Source of the DNA: Leclercia sp. 29361
GTDB lineage: Bacteria > Pseudomonadota > Gammaproteobacteria > Enterobacterales > Enterobacteriaceae
DNA: 64,000 bases
Assembly: GCF_011290365.1 (NCBI RefSeq)
Contig: NZ_CP049786.1
Span: forward strand, 372,001 to 436,000
Direction: 5' to 3'
The position numbers were made by a program, and so were the translations under genes. The notes beneath the pieces are model-generated. The model was not told where the DNA came from. It did not search any database and saw nothing but the letters and a program-made list of their open reading frames with translations. Below are positions 9,713-18,867 of this stretch, one piece after another (position 1 is the stretch's first letter; each line of letters starts with the position of its first letter).

Positions 9713-10875
9713 ATAAAAGAGAGTCCCGTTCATTATGGCGCTGGATTTGCGTCAGGGTGTTGTCGCTGGCGGCCGGCAGTGTCGTGCTTATCGCCCTGTG
9801 CATGTGGCTGCGTTTTGCCCTGCTGGATGCCTGGGTACAGAATCGGATGCCGGAGCCGGTACGACAGGAATTTCTGCATCTGCGGGAAAATCCCGATCTT
9901 AACCGCATCCGTTACCATGAAATTATTGATGACTGGTACGGACTGCAGTTCTCAGACCCGTCCATTGCGTCAACAGACTGGCTGACGCTGGGAGGGCTGG
10001 TCCTGTTTGTGACGCCGCTGATAATTATGCTCGGTTTGCTGGCCGCCCGACCTCTCGCCCGGCAGTTCGGTCTGCTGACGCGGGCCTCCGCAGCGATAGC
10101 GCAGGGGCGTTTTACCACTCGCTCAAAACTGGATGCAAGTGCGCCCTCTGAATTGATGTTGTTTACGCAGAACTTCAATACCATGGCCGAAAGACTTGAA
10201 CGTTATGACCGGGAATTACGGGCATCTCATGTTGCGGCCGCGCATGAACTGCGCTCTCCACTGACGGCCGCGGTGGGCCGTCTGCAGGGAATGATGGACG
10301 GCGTATTCCCGCCTGATAAGGCGCAGATGAATATGGTGATGAACCAGCTGCAGAGCCTCAGCCGTCTGATTGATGATTTGCACCTGCTCTCACTGGCTGA
10401 TGCAGGGCAACTCACGCTGAATAAACAACGCTTCTCACCCGCCGGATTACTGCAGGAAAAGATTGCCTGGCTACGGCCACAGGCTACCGCCGGGCATTTC
10501 GGTTACGACACGGATATCCCTCCGGGAGAATGTTGTGCGGACCCGCTGCGAATCGGACAGGTCTTTACCATTTTAATGGAGAACGCTCTGCGTTACGCGA
10601 CGGAAGGCGGGAAGCAAACGATACAGGGGTACGTTCAGTCAGGCTACTGGACGTTCTCCTTCCGGGATTACGGCGCGGGCGTCGAACCGGATTTTCTGCC
10701 GGTGATGTTTGACCGGTTTACCCGTTCTGATGTTTCCCGTTCCCGTCATTCAGGAGGCAGTGGACTGGGTCTGTCGATTGCCAGAGCCATTTGTGAGTCT
10801 CACGGCGGAACGCTGACCGCCAGTATCCCGCAAGAGGGGAACGGACTCCTGTTTCAGGTGAAACTGCCCGTATGA
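9709..10875 (+). CDS. Sensor histidine kinase (BaeS-like)
   Basis: Inner-membrane kinase partner of the upstream regulator. It has two transmembrane segments (about residues 15-40 and 92-112) around a short 50-residue periplasmic loop, a HAMP linker, the phospho-acceptor His in AAAHELRSPLTA (His near residue 179), and the ATP-binding N and G boxes (ENALRYA, SGGSGLGLSIA). The small sensor loop suggests it senses membrane or envelope perturbation rather than a large ligand. It overlaps the regulator gene by 4 nt. Confidence 0.92.
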   Translation: MNKRESRSLWRWICVRVLSLAAGSVVLIALCMWLRFALLDAWVQNRMPEPVRQEFLHLRENPDLNRIRYHEIIDDWYGLQFSDPSIASTDWLTLGGLVLFVTPLIIMLGLLAARPLARQFGLLTRASAAIAQGRFTTRSKLDASAPSELMLFTQNFNTMAERLERYDRELRASHVAAAHELRSPLTAAVGRLQGMMDGVFPPDKAQMNMVMNQLQSLSRLIDDLHLLSLADAGQLTLNKQRFSPAGLLQEKIAWLRPQATAGHFGYDTDIPPGECCADPLRIGQVFTILMENALRYATEGGKQTIQGYVQSGYWTFSFRDYGAGVEPDFLPVMFDRFTRSDVSRSRHSGGSGLGLSIARAICESHGGTLTASIPQEGNGLLFQVKLPV

Positions 10876-10893
10876 GTTTTCTTTTTCACTTTT

Positions 10894-10915
10894 CTTGACC
10901 AAATCTTGATGGTTC
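10894..10915 (+). promoter_or_regulatory. Tandem response-regulator boxes upstream of the RND adaptor
   Basis: CTTGACCAAAT directly followed by CTTGATGGTTC, 62-83 bp before the adaptor start. The second copy matches 10 of 11 bases of the boxes at 8986-9007, and the period is the same. It sits in the 100-bp gap after the kinase gene. Confidence 0.6.
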
Positions 10916-10976
10916 GTCGAACGTATCTGGACACACCTGCGGTTTACTCATGGCAGCATTTTTTCCGGAGGCTGCC

Positions 10977-12092
10977 ATGCCATCATATTCATTCATCCCC
11001 CTGATAGCATCTTTGCCTTTCTGGCGACGGGGCTCAGCCCTGGTTTTCGCCCTCGCCCTGCAACTGACCGGCTGTGATAATGAGCCGGTATCCCGCCATG
11101 TCCCACCAAGACCGGTGATGACCACGGAGGTATCTGCCGGCAATCATGGTGGGCAGACGCTTATGACCGGTGAAATATTGCCCCATGAAGAGACGATTAT
11201 CGGCTTCCGTACCGATGGCCGGATGGTGAAACGACTCACGGATGTGGGGCAGTCAGTGGTTGCCGGGCAGGTACTGGCTGAACTGGATGATACCGATTTG
11301 TGTAATCAGTACCGCAGTGCTCAGGCGGTAGTACAGGAAGCCGGGGCAAGCGTCAGGCTTGCTGAGATAAACCTGCGACGCATGACGCTGCTTGCCCCGC
11401 AGGGTGCGGTTGCCCGGGTTCAGCTTGACGAGGCCCGCACAAACCGCGACACGGCAACAGCAAAACTGCAGAGCGCTCAGGCCGACCTGAGCAGTGCAAC
11501 GGACCGTCTGGGGTATGCGCGACTGGTCTCACCGGTTACCGGGGTGGTCACCACCGTCAGCGCCGGTCCGGGACAGGTAGTGACCACCGGACAGGAAATC
11601 CTGCGGGTGGCGCAGTCAGGGGCCCGTGATGCGGTCTTCAGCGTACCGGGGGCTCTGGCTGACACCCTGAAACAGCAGCAGACACTCACCCTGCGTATGG
11701 CGGATAACCCGTCGGTGTCGGTAACCGGAACGCTGCGTGACATCAGCCCGCAGGCAGATACACAGACCCGGACCTGGCGGGTACGCTATGACCTTGAGAA
11801 TGCACCCGCAGTAATGGCTATGGGGGCGACGGTCACCGGGTCATTACCAATGGGCGGCAGTGATGTGTTTCAGGTACCGGCATCTGCCCTGACGAGGAAA
11901 GAACAGAAGCCGGCAGTGTTCGTGGTGGACACCGACAAAAATCGCCTGCGCCTGACACCCGTTGACATTGCGGCCTATATGACCGATTCGGTGCTCATCC
12001 GAAAAGGGCTGACAGCTGGTGAACAGGTGGTCACTGCCGGGGTCAGTCAGTTACGTGACGGGGAAAACGTGCTGACGGAGGACCAAAAATGA
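10977..12092 (+). CDS. RND efflux adaptor lipoprotein (second pump)
   Basis: Periplasmic adaptor of an RND pump. It has a lipoprotein signal ending ALQLTGC, a lipoyl half (TDGRMVKRLTDVGQ), a short coiled coil (about residues 90-150), and a beta-barrel half. The frame is open from 10950, but ATG 10977 has GGAGG 5 nt upstream and is the better start. It overlaps the transporter gene by 4 nt. The two-component genes upstream and the boxes at 10894 suggest induction by that system. Confidence 0.9.
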   Translation: MPSYSFIPLIASLPFWRRGSALVFALALQLTGCDNEPVSRHVPPRPVMTTEVSAGNHGGQTLMTGEILPHEETIIGFRTDGRMVKRLTDVGQSVVAGQVLAELDDTDLCNQYRSAQAVVQEAGASVRLAEINLRRMTLLAPQGAVARVQLDEARTNRDTATAKLQSAQADLSSATDRLGYARLVSPVTGVVTTVSAGPGQVVTTGQEILRVAQSGARDAVFSVPGALADTLKQQQTLTLRMADNPSVSVTGTLRDISPQADTQTRTWRVRYDLENAPAVMAMGATVTGSLPMGGSDVFQVPASALTRKEQKPAVFVVDTDKNRLRLTPVDIAAYMTDSVLIRKGLTAGEQVVTAGVSQLRDGENVLTEDQK

Positions 12093-15000
12093 AAAATGTT
12101 ATGCACGCTTCCGTCGGTTTTAATCTTTCTGCCTGGGCACTGGCCCACCGACAACTGGTGGCTTTTCTGATGCTGATGATCACGGTGACAGGCGTCATGA
12201 GCTTTCTGAATCTGCCGCGCAGCGAAGATCCGGCGTTTACCATTAAGACCGCCGTGGTGTCGGCACAGTGGCCGGGCGCAACGGTAAAAGATACCGTCAG
12301 TTTCGTCACCGACACGCTGGAGAAGAAGCTCCAGGAAATCCCACATCTGGATTATATCGAGAGTTACACGCGTCCGGGCTCGTCGGTGATTTTTGTGAAC
12401 CTGCGTGATGACACACCGCCGTCAGAGGTTGCGGGTATCTGGTATAGCGTGCGGAAAAAGATGGACGACATCCGGGCATCCCTGCCGGACGGCACCACCA
12501 CCCCGGCCGTGGATGATGAATTCGATGATACATACGGCACAATTTATGGCTTCACGTCGGACGGCTTCACTCCCCGGCAGTTACGCGATACCGTCGATGA
12601 TATCCGGGCATCTCTGCTGGCTGTTCCGGGAACAGGGAAAGTTACGCCGCTGGGTGACAGCGAACAACAGGTGGTGATTGCTTTTGATCCACTGAAACTG
12701 TCGGGAATGGGACTCGATCTTCAGCAGGTGACGGCGGCTCTGCAGGCACAGAATGCCGTCACGCCCGCCGGACGTATCCGGACATCACAGGAAAATATGT
12801 CGGTGGAAGTCAGTGGCGCCTTCACATCCGTGGACAGCCTGCGGCAAATTGTGCTGCATACCGGAAACCGTTTTATCCCCCTCACCGATTTGGCCACGGT
12901 CACACTGCAGCAGGCAGATCCGCCCTCACCGGAGTTTAGGGTTAACGGTAAACCGGCACTCGGGCTGGCGATTTCGATGGCTCGCGGTGGAAATATTATT
13001 GATTTTGGTCGGGCGCTGAACGCGACGATGGACAGGATCCGCACGCATCTTCCTTACGGGATCAGTGTGGAGAAGGTGGCAGACCAGTCGGCCGTAGTCA
13101 GTGACGCGGTGGGAGGATTCGTCCAGGTGCTGGTTGAGGCCGTTATTATTGTGCTGGCCGTTTCTTTTTTTTCGCTGGGCAGCCGGGCAGGTCTGGTGGT
13201 CGCTGTGGCCATTCCGCTGGTGCTGGCCATGACATTTACCGGGATGGAATTGGCCGGGATAGGGCTGCAGCGAATCTCCCTCGGTGCCCTGATTATTGCA
13301 CTGGGACTGCTGGTTGATGATGCCATGATCACCGTAGAAGCCATGGTGTCGCGGCTTGAGGCTGGCGATGCCCTGAGTGTGGCCGCCACGCAGGTATTTC
13401 GTACCACCGCGTTCCCGATGCTGACGGGAACACTGGTGATGATTGCCGGATTTATACCGGTGGGATTTGCGGAATCGAGCGCAGGAGAATACTGCTACTC
13501 CCTGTTTGTGGTGGTACTGACAGCGCTGCTGAGCTCATGGCTGGTTGCGGTTCTTTTCTCGCCGCTTACCGGCGTCTGGTTACTGCCGGAACAGCATTCA
13601 CATCAGTCACATAAGCACAGTTTCTTTCACCGTCATTATACCCGCCTGCTCGACCGGGTGATGCAGCACCGGCGCAAGACACTCGGTTGTGCCCTGGCGA
13701 TACTGATATTGTCCGGGGGCGGGGCCCTTCTGATGCAGGGTGAGTTTTTCCCGGCGTCCGATCGCCCGGAGCTACTGGTGAGCCTGACTCTACCGCAGAA
13801 TGTCAGCCAGGCACAGACACACCACGACGTCCTGAAGTTTGAAGCGAAATTGCGCGATAATCCTGATATTGACCATTACTCAAGCTACATCGGTTCCGGC
13901 GCTGTACGTTTTTATCTGCCGATGGATGTTCTGCTGCAGAAAGAGAACATTGCCCAGCTGGTCGTAGTGGCGAAAAATGAAGCGGCGAGAAACCGGCTGC
14001 AGAAACAGCTTGAGCAGATCCTGTCGAAAGATTTCAGTACGCTCACAACCCGGGTATCCACACTGGAGTTGGGCCCCCCGGTAGGCTGGCCGATCAGATA
14101 TCGGGTATCCGGGCCGGATAATACCCGTGTACGTGAACTGGCCACGCAACTGGCAGGGATGATTGCCCGCAATCCCGATACTCGGGGTGTCAATCTGACG
14201 TCCGGTGAACCGGAGCGGGTCATCCGTCTGCGGGTGGATCAGACGCAGGCGCGTGCCACCGGCATGACGTCTCAGTCACTGGCAGGAACGCTTGCCACGC
14301 TGTTCTCCGGAACCACCGTGACCACCCTGCGCGACCGTAACCGCCAGATTGATGTGGTGCTGCGGGGAAATGAAGCCTCACGACAAAACCCGGCGTTACT
14401 GAATGCTCTGATGCTGACATCATCGACCGGGAATAAAGTTCCCCTGGGACAGGTCGCCACGCCAGAATGGACGCTCGATGACCCGGTTATCTGGCGCCGG
14501 CAGCGGCTGCCGTTTATCACGGCCCAGTCGGATACCGCGCCCGGGGTGCGTGCAGAAAGGCTATCATCGGCACTGTCTCCTGTCGTTGCCGGTTTCCGGG
14601 AGAGTCTGCCGCCGGGTTACGGCGTGGAGGAAGGCGGGGTGGTTGTGGAGTCGGACAAAGGGAACAGTTCAGTGTATGCGGTATTGCCTGTCACGCTGAT
14701 GGTGATGCTGTTACTGCTGATGATCCAGTTACAGCGTTTTTCCTCGATGTTGCTGGCCCTGCTGATGGCACCCTTTGGTCTGCCGGGGATTGTTATGGCT
14801 ATGTTGCCTTTTGGCATACCGATGGGCTTTGTAGCGCTGCTGGGGATCATTGCACTGGCCGGGATGATCATCCGTAATGCCGTCATTCTTATTAGCGAAG
14901 TGGATGTGGGGATGAAAAATGGTTTCACTGCGGATGAGGCGATCAAAGTCGCCGCGCTGCACCGTTCACGCCCCATCATGCTGACCGCTTCGGCGGCCAT

Positions 15001-15148
15001 TCTCGGGATGCTGCCGATTGCCCGGGATGTTTTCTGGGGACCGATGGCATTTGCCATTATTGGTGGGCTGCTTTCAGCCACACTGGCAACGCTGACACTA
15101 CTGCCGGCAGCAATAAGTCTAATCTTTCACTGGAAACCGTATCCCTGA
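12089..15148 (+). CDS. RND efflux transporter (second pump, 1019 aa)
   Basis: Proton-driven inner-membrane exporter. The first helix region is WALAHRQLVAFLMLMITVTG; TM4 carries the paired acidic residues (ALGLLVDDAMITVEAMVSRLE); the second repeat ends with LAGMIIRNAVILISEVD. It belongs to the HAE1-like subgroup with short loops, and is only distantly similar to the pump at 1290, so it is not a recent duplicate. No outer-membrane channel gene follows; TolC or the OprM-like protein at 4481 could serve. Confidence 0.92.
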   Translation: MKNVMHASVGFNLSAWALAHRQLVAFLMLMITVTGVMSFLNLPRSEDPAFTIKTAVVSAQWPGATVKDTVSFVTDTLEKKLQEIPHLDYIESYTRPGSSVIFVNLRDDTPPSEVAGIWYSVRKKMDDIRASLPDGTTTPAVDDEFDDTYGTIYGFTSDGFTPRQLRDTVDDIRASLLAVPGTGKVTPLGDSEQQVVIAFDPLKLSGMGLDLQQVTAALQAQNAVTPAGRIRTSQENMSVEVSGAFTSVDSLRQIVLHTGNRFIPLTDLATVTLQQADPPSPEFRVNGKPALGLAISMARGGNIIDFGRALNATMDRIRTHLPYGISVEKVADQSAVVSDAVGGFVQVLVEAVIIVLAVSFFSLGSRAGLVVAVAIPLVLAMTFTGMELAGIGLQRISLGALIIALGLLVDDAMITVEAMVSRLEAGDALSVAATQVFRTTAFPMLTGTLVMIAGFIPVGFAESSAGEYCYSLFVVVLTALLSSWLVAVLFSPLTGVWLLPEQHSHQSHKHSFFHRHYTRLLDRVMQHRRKTLGCALAILILSGGGALLMQGEFFPASDRPELLVSLTLPQNVSQAQTHHDVLKFEAKLRDNPDIDHYSSYIGSGAVRFYLPMDVLLQKENIAQLVVVAKNEAARNRLQKQLEQILSKDFSTLTTRVSTLELGPPVGWPIRYRVSGPDNTRVRELATQLAGMIARNPDTRGVNLTSGEPERVIRLRVDQTQARATGMTSQSLAGTLATLFSGTTVTTLRDRNRQIDVVLRGNEASRQNPALLNALMLTSSTGNKVPLGQVATPEWTLDDPVIWRRQRLPFITAQSDTAPGVRAERLSSALSPVVAGFRESLPPGYGVEEGGVVVESDKGNSSVYAVLPVTLMVMLLLLMIQLQRFSSMLLALLMAPFGLPGIVMAMLPFGIPMGFVALLGIIALAGMIIRNAVILISEVDVGMKNGFTADEAIKVAALHRSRPIMLTASAAILGMLPIARDVFWGPMAFAIIGGLLSATLATLTLLPAAISLIFHWKPYP

Positions 15149-15315
15149 CGAGTCCTGCCGTATCATCGCCTATGCTTCGACTAATGATTGCAACCCGCGG
15201 ATATGGGGATGACCGTCGCTGCCGGTTGCGACTGCTAGGATCATGGCGCCGGACGCCGCCATGACCTGCTGGATCGTGGTGAACTCAGGAGGGGATTCGG
15301 CGTGTGAGACAGCGA

Positions 15316-15576
15316 CTATCTGTGACCTCCGAATGAGGTGAATGGATGGTTCGTCGTTGTCTGAGCGCGCACTGGTTCAGTCGTCTTTCCCAGAACCACT
15401 TCAAGTACCAGCGCAATTTCGAGCATCCAGGGGATGGGACCCAGCAGACGTTTGAGGATAGCACGCACCTGGTCCGGAGGCTGTTCACGCACTTCGTTAT
15501 AGCCACATTGACCCAGCCGGGTCTGCACCTCGGCCTCGGAAAGTCCCTTCACGATATTCTCAGGGAGCATCTCCAT
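15316..15576 (-). pseudogene. N-terminal fragment of a P-type (proton/Mg-type) ATPase
   Basis: The 86-residue frame begins like the cation-ATPase N-terminal domain (GLSEAEVQTRLGQCGYNEVR, then LGPIPWMLEIALVLEVVLGK, the first membrane helix) and then runs into unrelated residues and a stop. A whole enzyme would be over 800 residues, so this is a truncated relic. It is the last piece of the fluoride-linked minus-strand block. Confidence 0.7.
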
Positions 15577-15685
15577 ACACCCTTCTCCGGAAATACCTGA
15601 CCCGGCAGGTCAGGTATGTTGTTATGGCGATAAAATGAAAATCTGCCGGAGACATGGCGCGGTTAAGTGTATGGCGCATATGCTT

Positions 15686-16085
15686 TTACAGCAGTGTCAT
15701 CACAAAGAAACCAGTGGCAGTCATCAGAAGCGAGCCAGTTACGTGCGTCAGTACGGAAATGACAGCCCATGCATAATTGCCATTCTGAAGTAACACCACC
15801 ACCTCAGCAGAAAAGGTGGAAAAGGTTGTCATACCGCCACATATGCCGGTGGTAATAAAAAACTTCCAGGCGGGATCAAGGTGAGGCTGCCGGACAAAAA
15901 AGGCCAGTGCCATACCGATGATAAATCCGCCAACCAGATTAACCACCAGGGTACCAGGTGGAAGATTGGGGAAAAGTGCATTGAGACGCATGGACAGTAT
16001 CCAGCGGATCACACAGCCGATCGATCCAGCGGATCACACAGCCGATCGATCCGCCTATCACCACCGCGAATAATGATTTGTACAT
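15686..16085 (-). pseudogene. crcB: Fluoride channel gene crcB (Fluc), frameshifted
   Basis: The main frame (15686-16012) encodes most of a Fluc/CrcB fluoride exporter: GTLVVNLVGGFIIGM, then the GGMTTFSTFSAE signature and four hydrophobic helices. The true start, ATG at 16085 (MYKSLFAVVIGGSIGCVIRW), is in a different frame because a perfect 25-bp tandem duplication at 16000-16049 shifts it. Removing one copy joins ..CVIRWI to LSMRLNALF.. and restores a normal protein. As written, the channel is probably not made, unless a downstream start gives a partial protein. Confidence 0.85.
16000..16049. repeat. 25-bp perfect tandem duplication inside crcB
   Basis: Two exact copies of a 25-bp unit (16000-16024 and 16025-16049), beginning TCCAGCGGATC. 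Because 25 is not a multiple of 3, it breaks the crcB frame. Such duplications can revert precisely. Confidence 0.95.
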
Positions 16086-16119
16086 ACCACCTCGCTGAAA
16101 TCAGGGCACCATCAGACCG

Positions 16120-16819
16120 TCATTCAAGGGAATAACGTGCGGTGATGGCCCGTTTTTCATTCATTTCATACAGTACGGGGATTCCCGTCAGGACATGCAG
16201 ATCGGGAACCTTATTTTCATCAATCTGCTCAATAAACATGGTCAGCGCACGCAGTGTATTAGCATGACTGACCAGCAACATGGTTTCGCCACTGGCGACG
16301 CGCAGGACAATGACGTGGTGCCAGTAAGGCAACAACCTTCGTTGCGTTATTTCCAGACTTTCTCCCCCCAGCAAATCCGTCAGGGACACATGACGATAAC
16401 GTGCCTCACGATGAAGTGAAGCAGGTGCTTCCGGCAACGGAAGGGAGATACCACGATAGCTCCTCCGCCAGTGATAAACGATTTTCTGGCCAATCTGTTG
16501 AGTGGCTTCATCTTTGTTCATTCCCTGAAGCGCACCGTAATGACGTTCATTTAACCGCCATGATTTGTCCACCGGTAACCACAATTGATTCAGCGCTTCC
16601 ATTATCAGCCAGAGCGAATGAATTGCCCGGTTCAGAACGGATGTGCAGGCTCCATCTATGATTGTAGTGGCACACTGATCCCGGACCGTTTTATCAGGTT
16701 TGCTGCGCGCCGGGTTTCCTCCACTCCTTTCAGCATCAGCGGGACATTTTCCCATCCGGTAAAACGATTTTGCGATTCAACTAACTTTCGCCATGGCGGA
16801 GTAAAATAATTTTCCCCAT
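16120..16819 (-). pseudogene. gpmA: Phosphoglycerate mutase (GpmA-like) pseudogene
   Basis: The C-terminal two-thirds reads like 2,3-bisphosphoglycerate-dependent phosphoglycerate mutase (TSVLNRAIHSLW, SWRLNERHYGALQGM, SHANTLRAL). The N-terminus starts at 16819 as MGKIILLRHGES, with the catalytic His, but the next codon (Gln in the family) is TAG. About 15 bases further on a missing A shifts the frame (NRK..RFTGW). Another shift is needed before TSVLNRAIH. At least three lesions make it non-functional. The partner genes upstream in the fluoride operon are intact. Confidence 0.82.
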
Positions 16820-16887
16820 AACAACTACCTGTCTGTCACCCACAACTGAACCGGAAGGACCTGAACCCGTTGAGTTGTTTGTACTGA

Positions 16888-17082
16888 TTACCCGGATTTA
16901 CCTGGACTCCGGTCAAGGAGGTGATGCATCAGAAGATGGGCACCGCTACCGATGAACAGCGCGATTACAACGGCACTGGTATCATCCGGCAGTATATTAA
17001 AAAAGGCATCAGCGATCAGGAAAACCAGACAGTTTGCCTGGATCCCCGTTGCTGTTGACAGTATGAGTATTTTTCCGTTCAC
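16888..17082 (-). CDS. Small membrane protein, unknown
   Basis: A 64-residue protein with two predicted membrane helices (about residues 5-30 and 35-55) and a short basic tail (LLDRSPGKSG). It lies between the enolase gene and the gpmA relic, on the same strand. I recognise no family. The strong hairpin at 17097-17126 separates it from enolase, so its expression may be reduced or independent. Confidence 0.45.
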   Translation of the reverse strand: MNGKILILSTATGIQANCLVFLIADAFFNILPDDTSAVVIALFIGSGAHLLMHHLLDRSPGKSG

Positions 17083-17096
17083 AGAACCACCCTACC

Positions 17097-17126
17097 CCTT
17101 CCCGTATCTGAGCATACGGGAAGGGT
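17097..17126 (-). terminator. Strong hairpin after enolase
   Basis: 12-bp perfect stem CCCTTCCCGTAT / ATACGGGAAGGG with a 6-nt loop, starting 8 bp after the enolase stop. A T-run is missing, so it may act as an mRNA-stabilising or attenuating structure rather than a full terminator. Confidence 0.6.
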
Positions 17127-17133
17127 GACGGAA

Positions 17134-18420
17134 TCAGCGTTTTTTGAAGGCGGCTTTACCGGCGAAGATGGCGGCATCACCTAATTCATCTTCAATACGC
17201 ATCAGTTGATTGTATTTCTCAATGCGCTCCCCACGGCTGGGTGCACCGGTTTTCAGGTGACCAGCCCGCAGGCCGACGGTCATATCTGCAATGAAGCTGT
17301 CCACGGTTTCCCCGCTCCGGTGCGAAATAAAGGTTCCCCAGTTGTTATCCTGACACAACTGGACGGCTTCGATGGTTTCACTCAGGGTGCCTATCTGGTT
17401 CAGTTTGATCAATGCGGCATTGGCCAGGTTTTCATCGATACCTCGCTGGATATATTTCACATTGGTCACAAAGATATCATCGCCAACCAGCTCAACTTTA
17501 TCGCCGAGCGCGCGGTGCAGGAGCTGCCAGCCGGCCCAGTCGTCTTCCGCAAGGCCATCTTCAATCAGGACTATCGGGAAATCCTTCACCAGTTGCTCAT
17601 AGTAGCGGGTCATTTCGTCGGCGCTGAGCCGGGTATTTTCGGTACGCAGGGTATATTTCCCATCGACGTAGAATTCACTGGAGGCCGGATCCATGCAAAT
17701 AACGATATCTTCGCCTGGGCGGTATCCCGCCTTGCTAATTGCCTCCACGATAAGCTCCAGCGGCTGACGGTTTGAGGAAACGGCCGGTGCAAAACCGCCT
17801 TCATCGCCCACGCCGGCGGATAAACCTTTTTCCAGCAGGACCTGACGCAGGGCCTGGTAGACCTCACTGCCCCAGCGAATAGCTTCGCGTACGGAAGAGG
17901 CTCCCCATGGTGCAATCATAAACTCCTGAAAATCAGCGCCCTGCCAGCGGGCATGAACTCCGCCGTTAATGATATTCATACAGGGAACCGGCAGCAGATT
18001 CGCGCCGACGCCACCCAGATAGCGGTAGAGCGGGGTAGAGGATAGTTGTGCCGCCAGGCGGGATACTGCCAGCGATACGCCAAGGATCGCATTAGCACCC
18101 AGCCGGCCTTTGTTTTCTGTGCCATCAAGGGCAATCAGACAGTTGTCGATTTCTTTCTGGCGGCGTACATCGTAGCCCTGCAGGGCATCGTTAATTTCGG
18201 TATTGACGCACCGGACCGCATCCTGAACACCTTTACCGCCAAAACGTGTCTTGTCATCATCGCGATGCTCGATGGCTTCACGGGAGCCGGTGCTGGCACC
18301 GGAAGGAACGGAGGCACGGGCCATACTGCCCCCTACAGAAGTCACTTCAACCTCTACGGTCGGGTTACCGCGGGAATCCAGAATTTCTCTTGCGATGATA
18401 CATTCAATTTCAAAGCTCAT
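17134..18420 (-). CDS. eno: Enolase paralogue (fluoride-linked)
   Basis: Phosphopyruvate hydratase, 2-phosphoglycerate to phosphoenolpyruvate in glycolysis. At 428 residues it is full length. Seen signatures: IDSRGNPTVE-like start (ILDSRGNPTVEVEV), GDEGGFAP (catalytic Glu pair), the ALIKLNQIGTLSE active-site Lys region, and SHRSGETVDSF. It differs clearly from the E. coli housekeeping enolase, for example in the GVHARWQGADFQEF loop, so it is an extra copy. Enolase is a classic target of fluoride (with phosphate and Mg), and enolase genes are known members of fluoride-riboswitch operons. It is third in the operon starting at 19845, 15 bp after the Usp gene. Confidence 0.95.
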   Translation of the reverse strand: MSFEIECIIAREILDSRGNPTVEVEVTSVGGSMARASVPSGASTGSREAIEHRDDDKTRFGGKGVQDAVRCVNTEINDALQGYDVRRQKEIDNCLIALDGTENKGRLGANAILGVSLAVSRLAAQLSSTPLYRYLGGVGANLLPVPCMNIINGGVHARWQGADFQEFMIAPWGASSVREAIRWGSEVYQALRQVLLEKGLSAGVGDEGGFAPAVSSNRQPLELIVEAISKAGYRPGEDIVICMDPASSEFYVDGKYTLRTENTRLSADEMTRYYEQLVKDFPIVLIEDGLAEDDWAGWQLLHRALGDKVELVGDDIFVTNVKYIQRGIDENLANAALIKLNQIGTLSETIEAVQLCQDNNWGTFISHRSGETVDSFIADMTVGLRAGHLKTGAPSRGERIEKYNQLMRIEDELGDAAIFAGKAAFKKR

Positions 18421-18435
18421 AAGTTTGACCTTCTT

Positions 18436-18864
18436 TTAAGGGGCTGGAATATGTTTAATCAGAACATCAACAGAAAGGTGATTGATGAATTCGAAAGAAA
18501 AGGAGGAAAAAACCCTGAACAGGCGGTTTTCATGCCCCAGCATGACCAGATCGATATCTTCATGCTGAACAACGGCCTCAACGTCCCGGAAACGATGGAT
18601 GCTGACGATGGACCTGACGTTGATATCAATACTGCTGGACTCCACCAGACGGCTAAGCATTGCCTTTGCATCAATAACTTCGCGGGACTGACGGTCTTTG
18701 GTTAATGAGTCACTGGTATAATCCAGTTCCCTATAGTCAGCACTGAGATGCCCGACAGTAATACGGGTGCCCATCTCTTTTGCCAGACGTTCTGCCTGCT
18801 CAAGCAACAGCAGACCATCGGTTTCATTCTGTACAAGTAACAAGGCATGCCGGTAAATTTGCAT
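18436..18864 (-). CDS. Universal stress protein (UspA family)
   Basis: A 142-residue cytosolic protein with the UspA fold: an N-terminal strand (YRHALLLVQNET), a central DYTSDSL segment, and an ending near SVDVLIKHIP like other Usp proteins. The usual ATP-binding G-x2-G-x9-G(S/T) stretch is replaced by GHENRLFRVFSSFSF, so nucleotide binding is doubtful. It lies 3 bp after the pyrophosphatase gene and 15 bp before enolase, in the fluoride operon. Confidence 0.85.
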   Translation of the reverse strand: MQIYRHALLLVQNETDGLLLLEQAERLAKEMGTRITVGHLSADYRELDYTSDSLTKDRQSREVIDAKAMLSRLVESSSIDINVRSIVSIHRFRDVEAVVQHEDIDLVMLGHENRLFRVFSSFSFEFINHLSVDVLIKHIPAP

Positions 18865-18867
18865 AAA

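Noticed and set aside
15149..15315. Possible C-terminal coding fragment on the minus strand after the P-type ATPase relic
   Set aside because: A short open stretch (VMAASGAMILAVATGSDG) looks faintly like a phosphotransfer domain, but it has no start and no firm family match.
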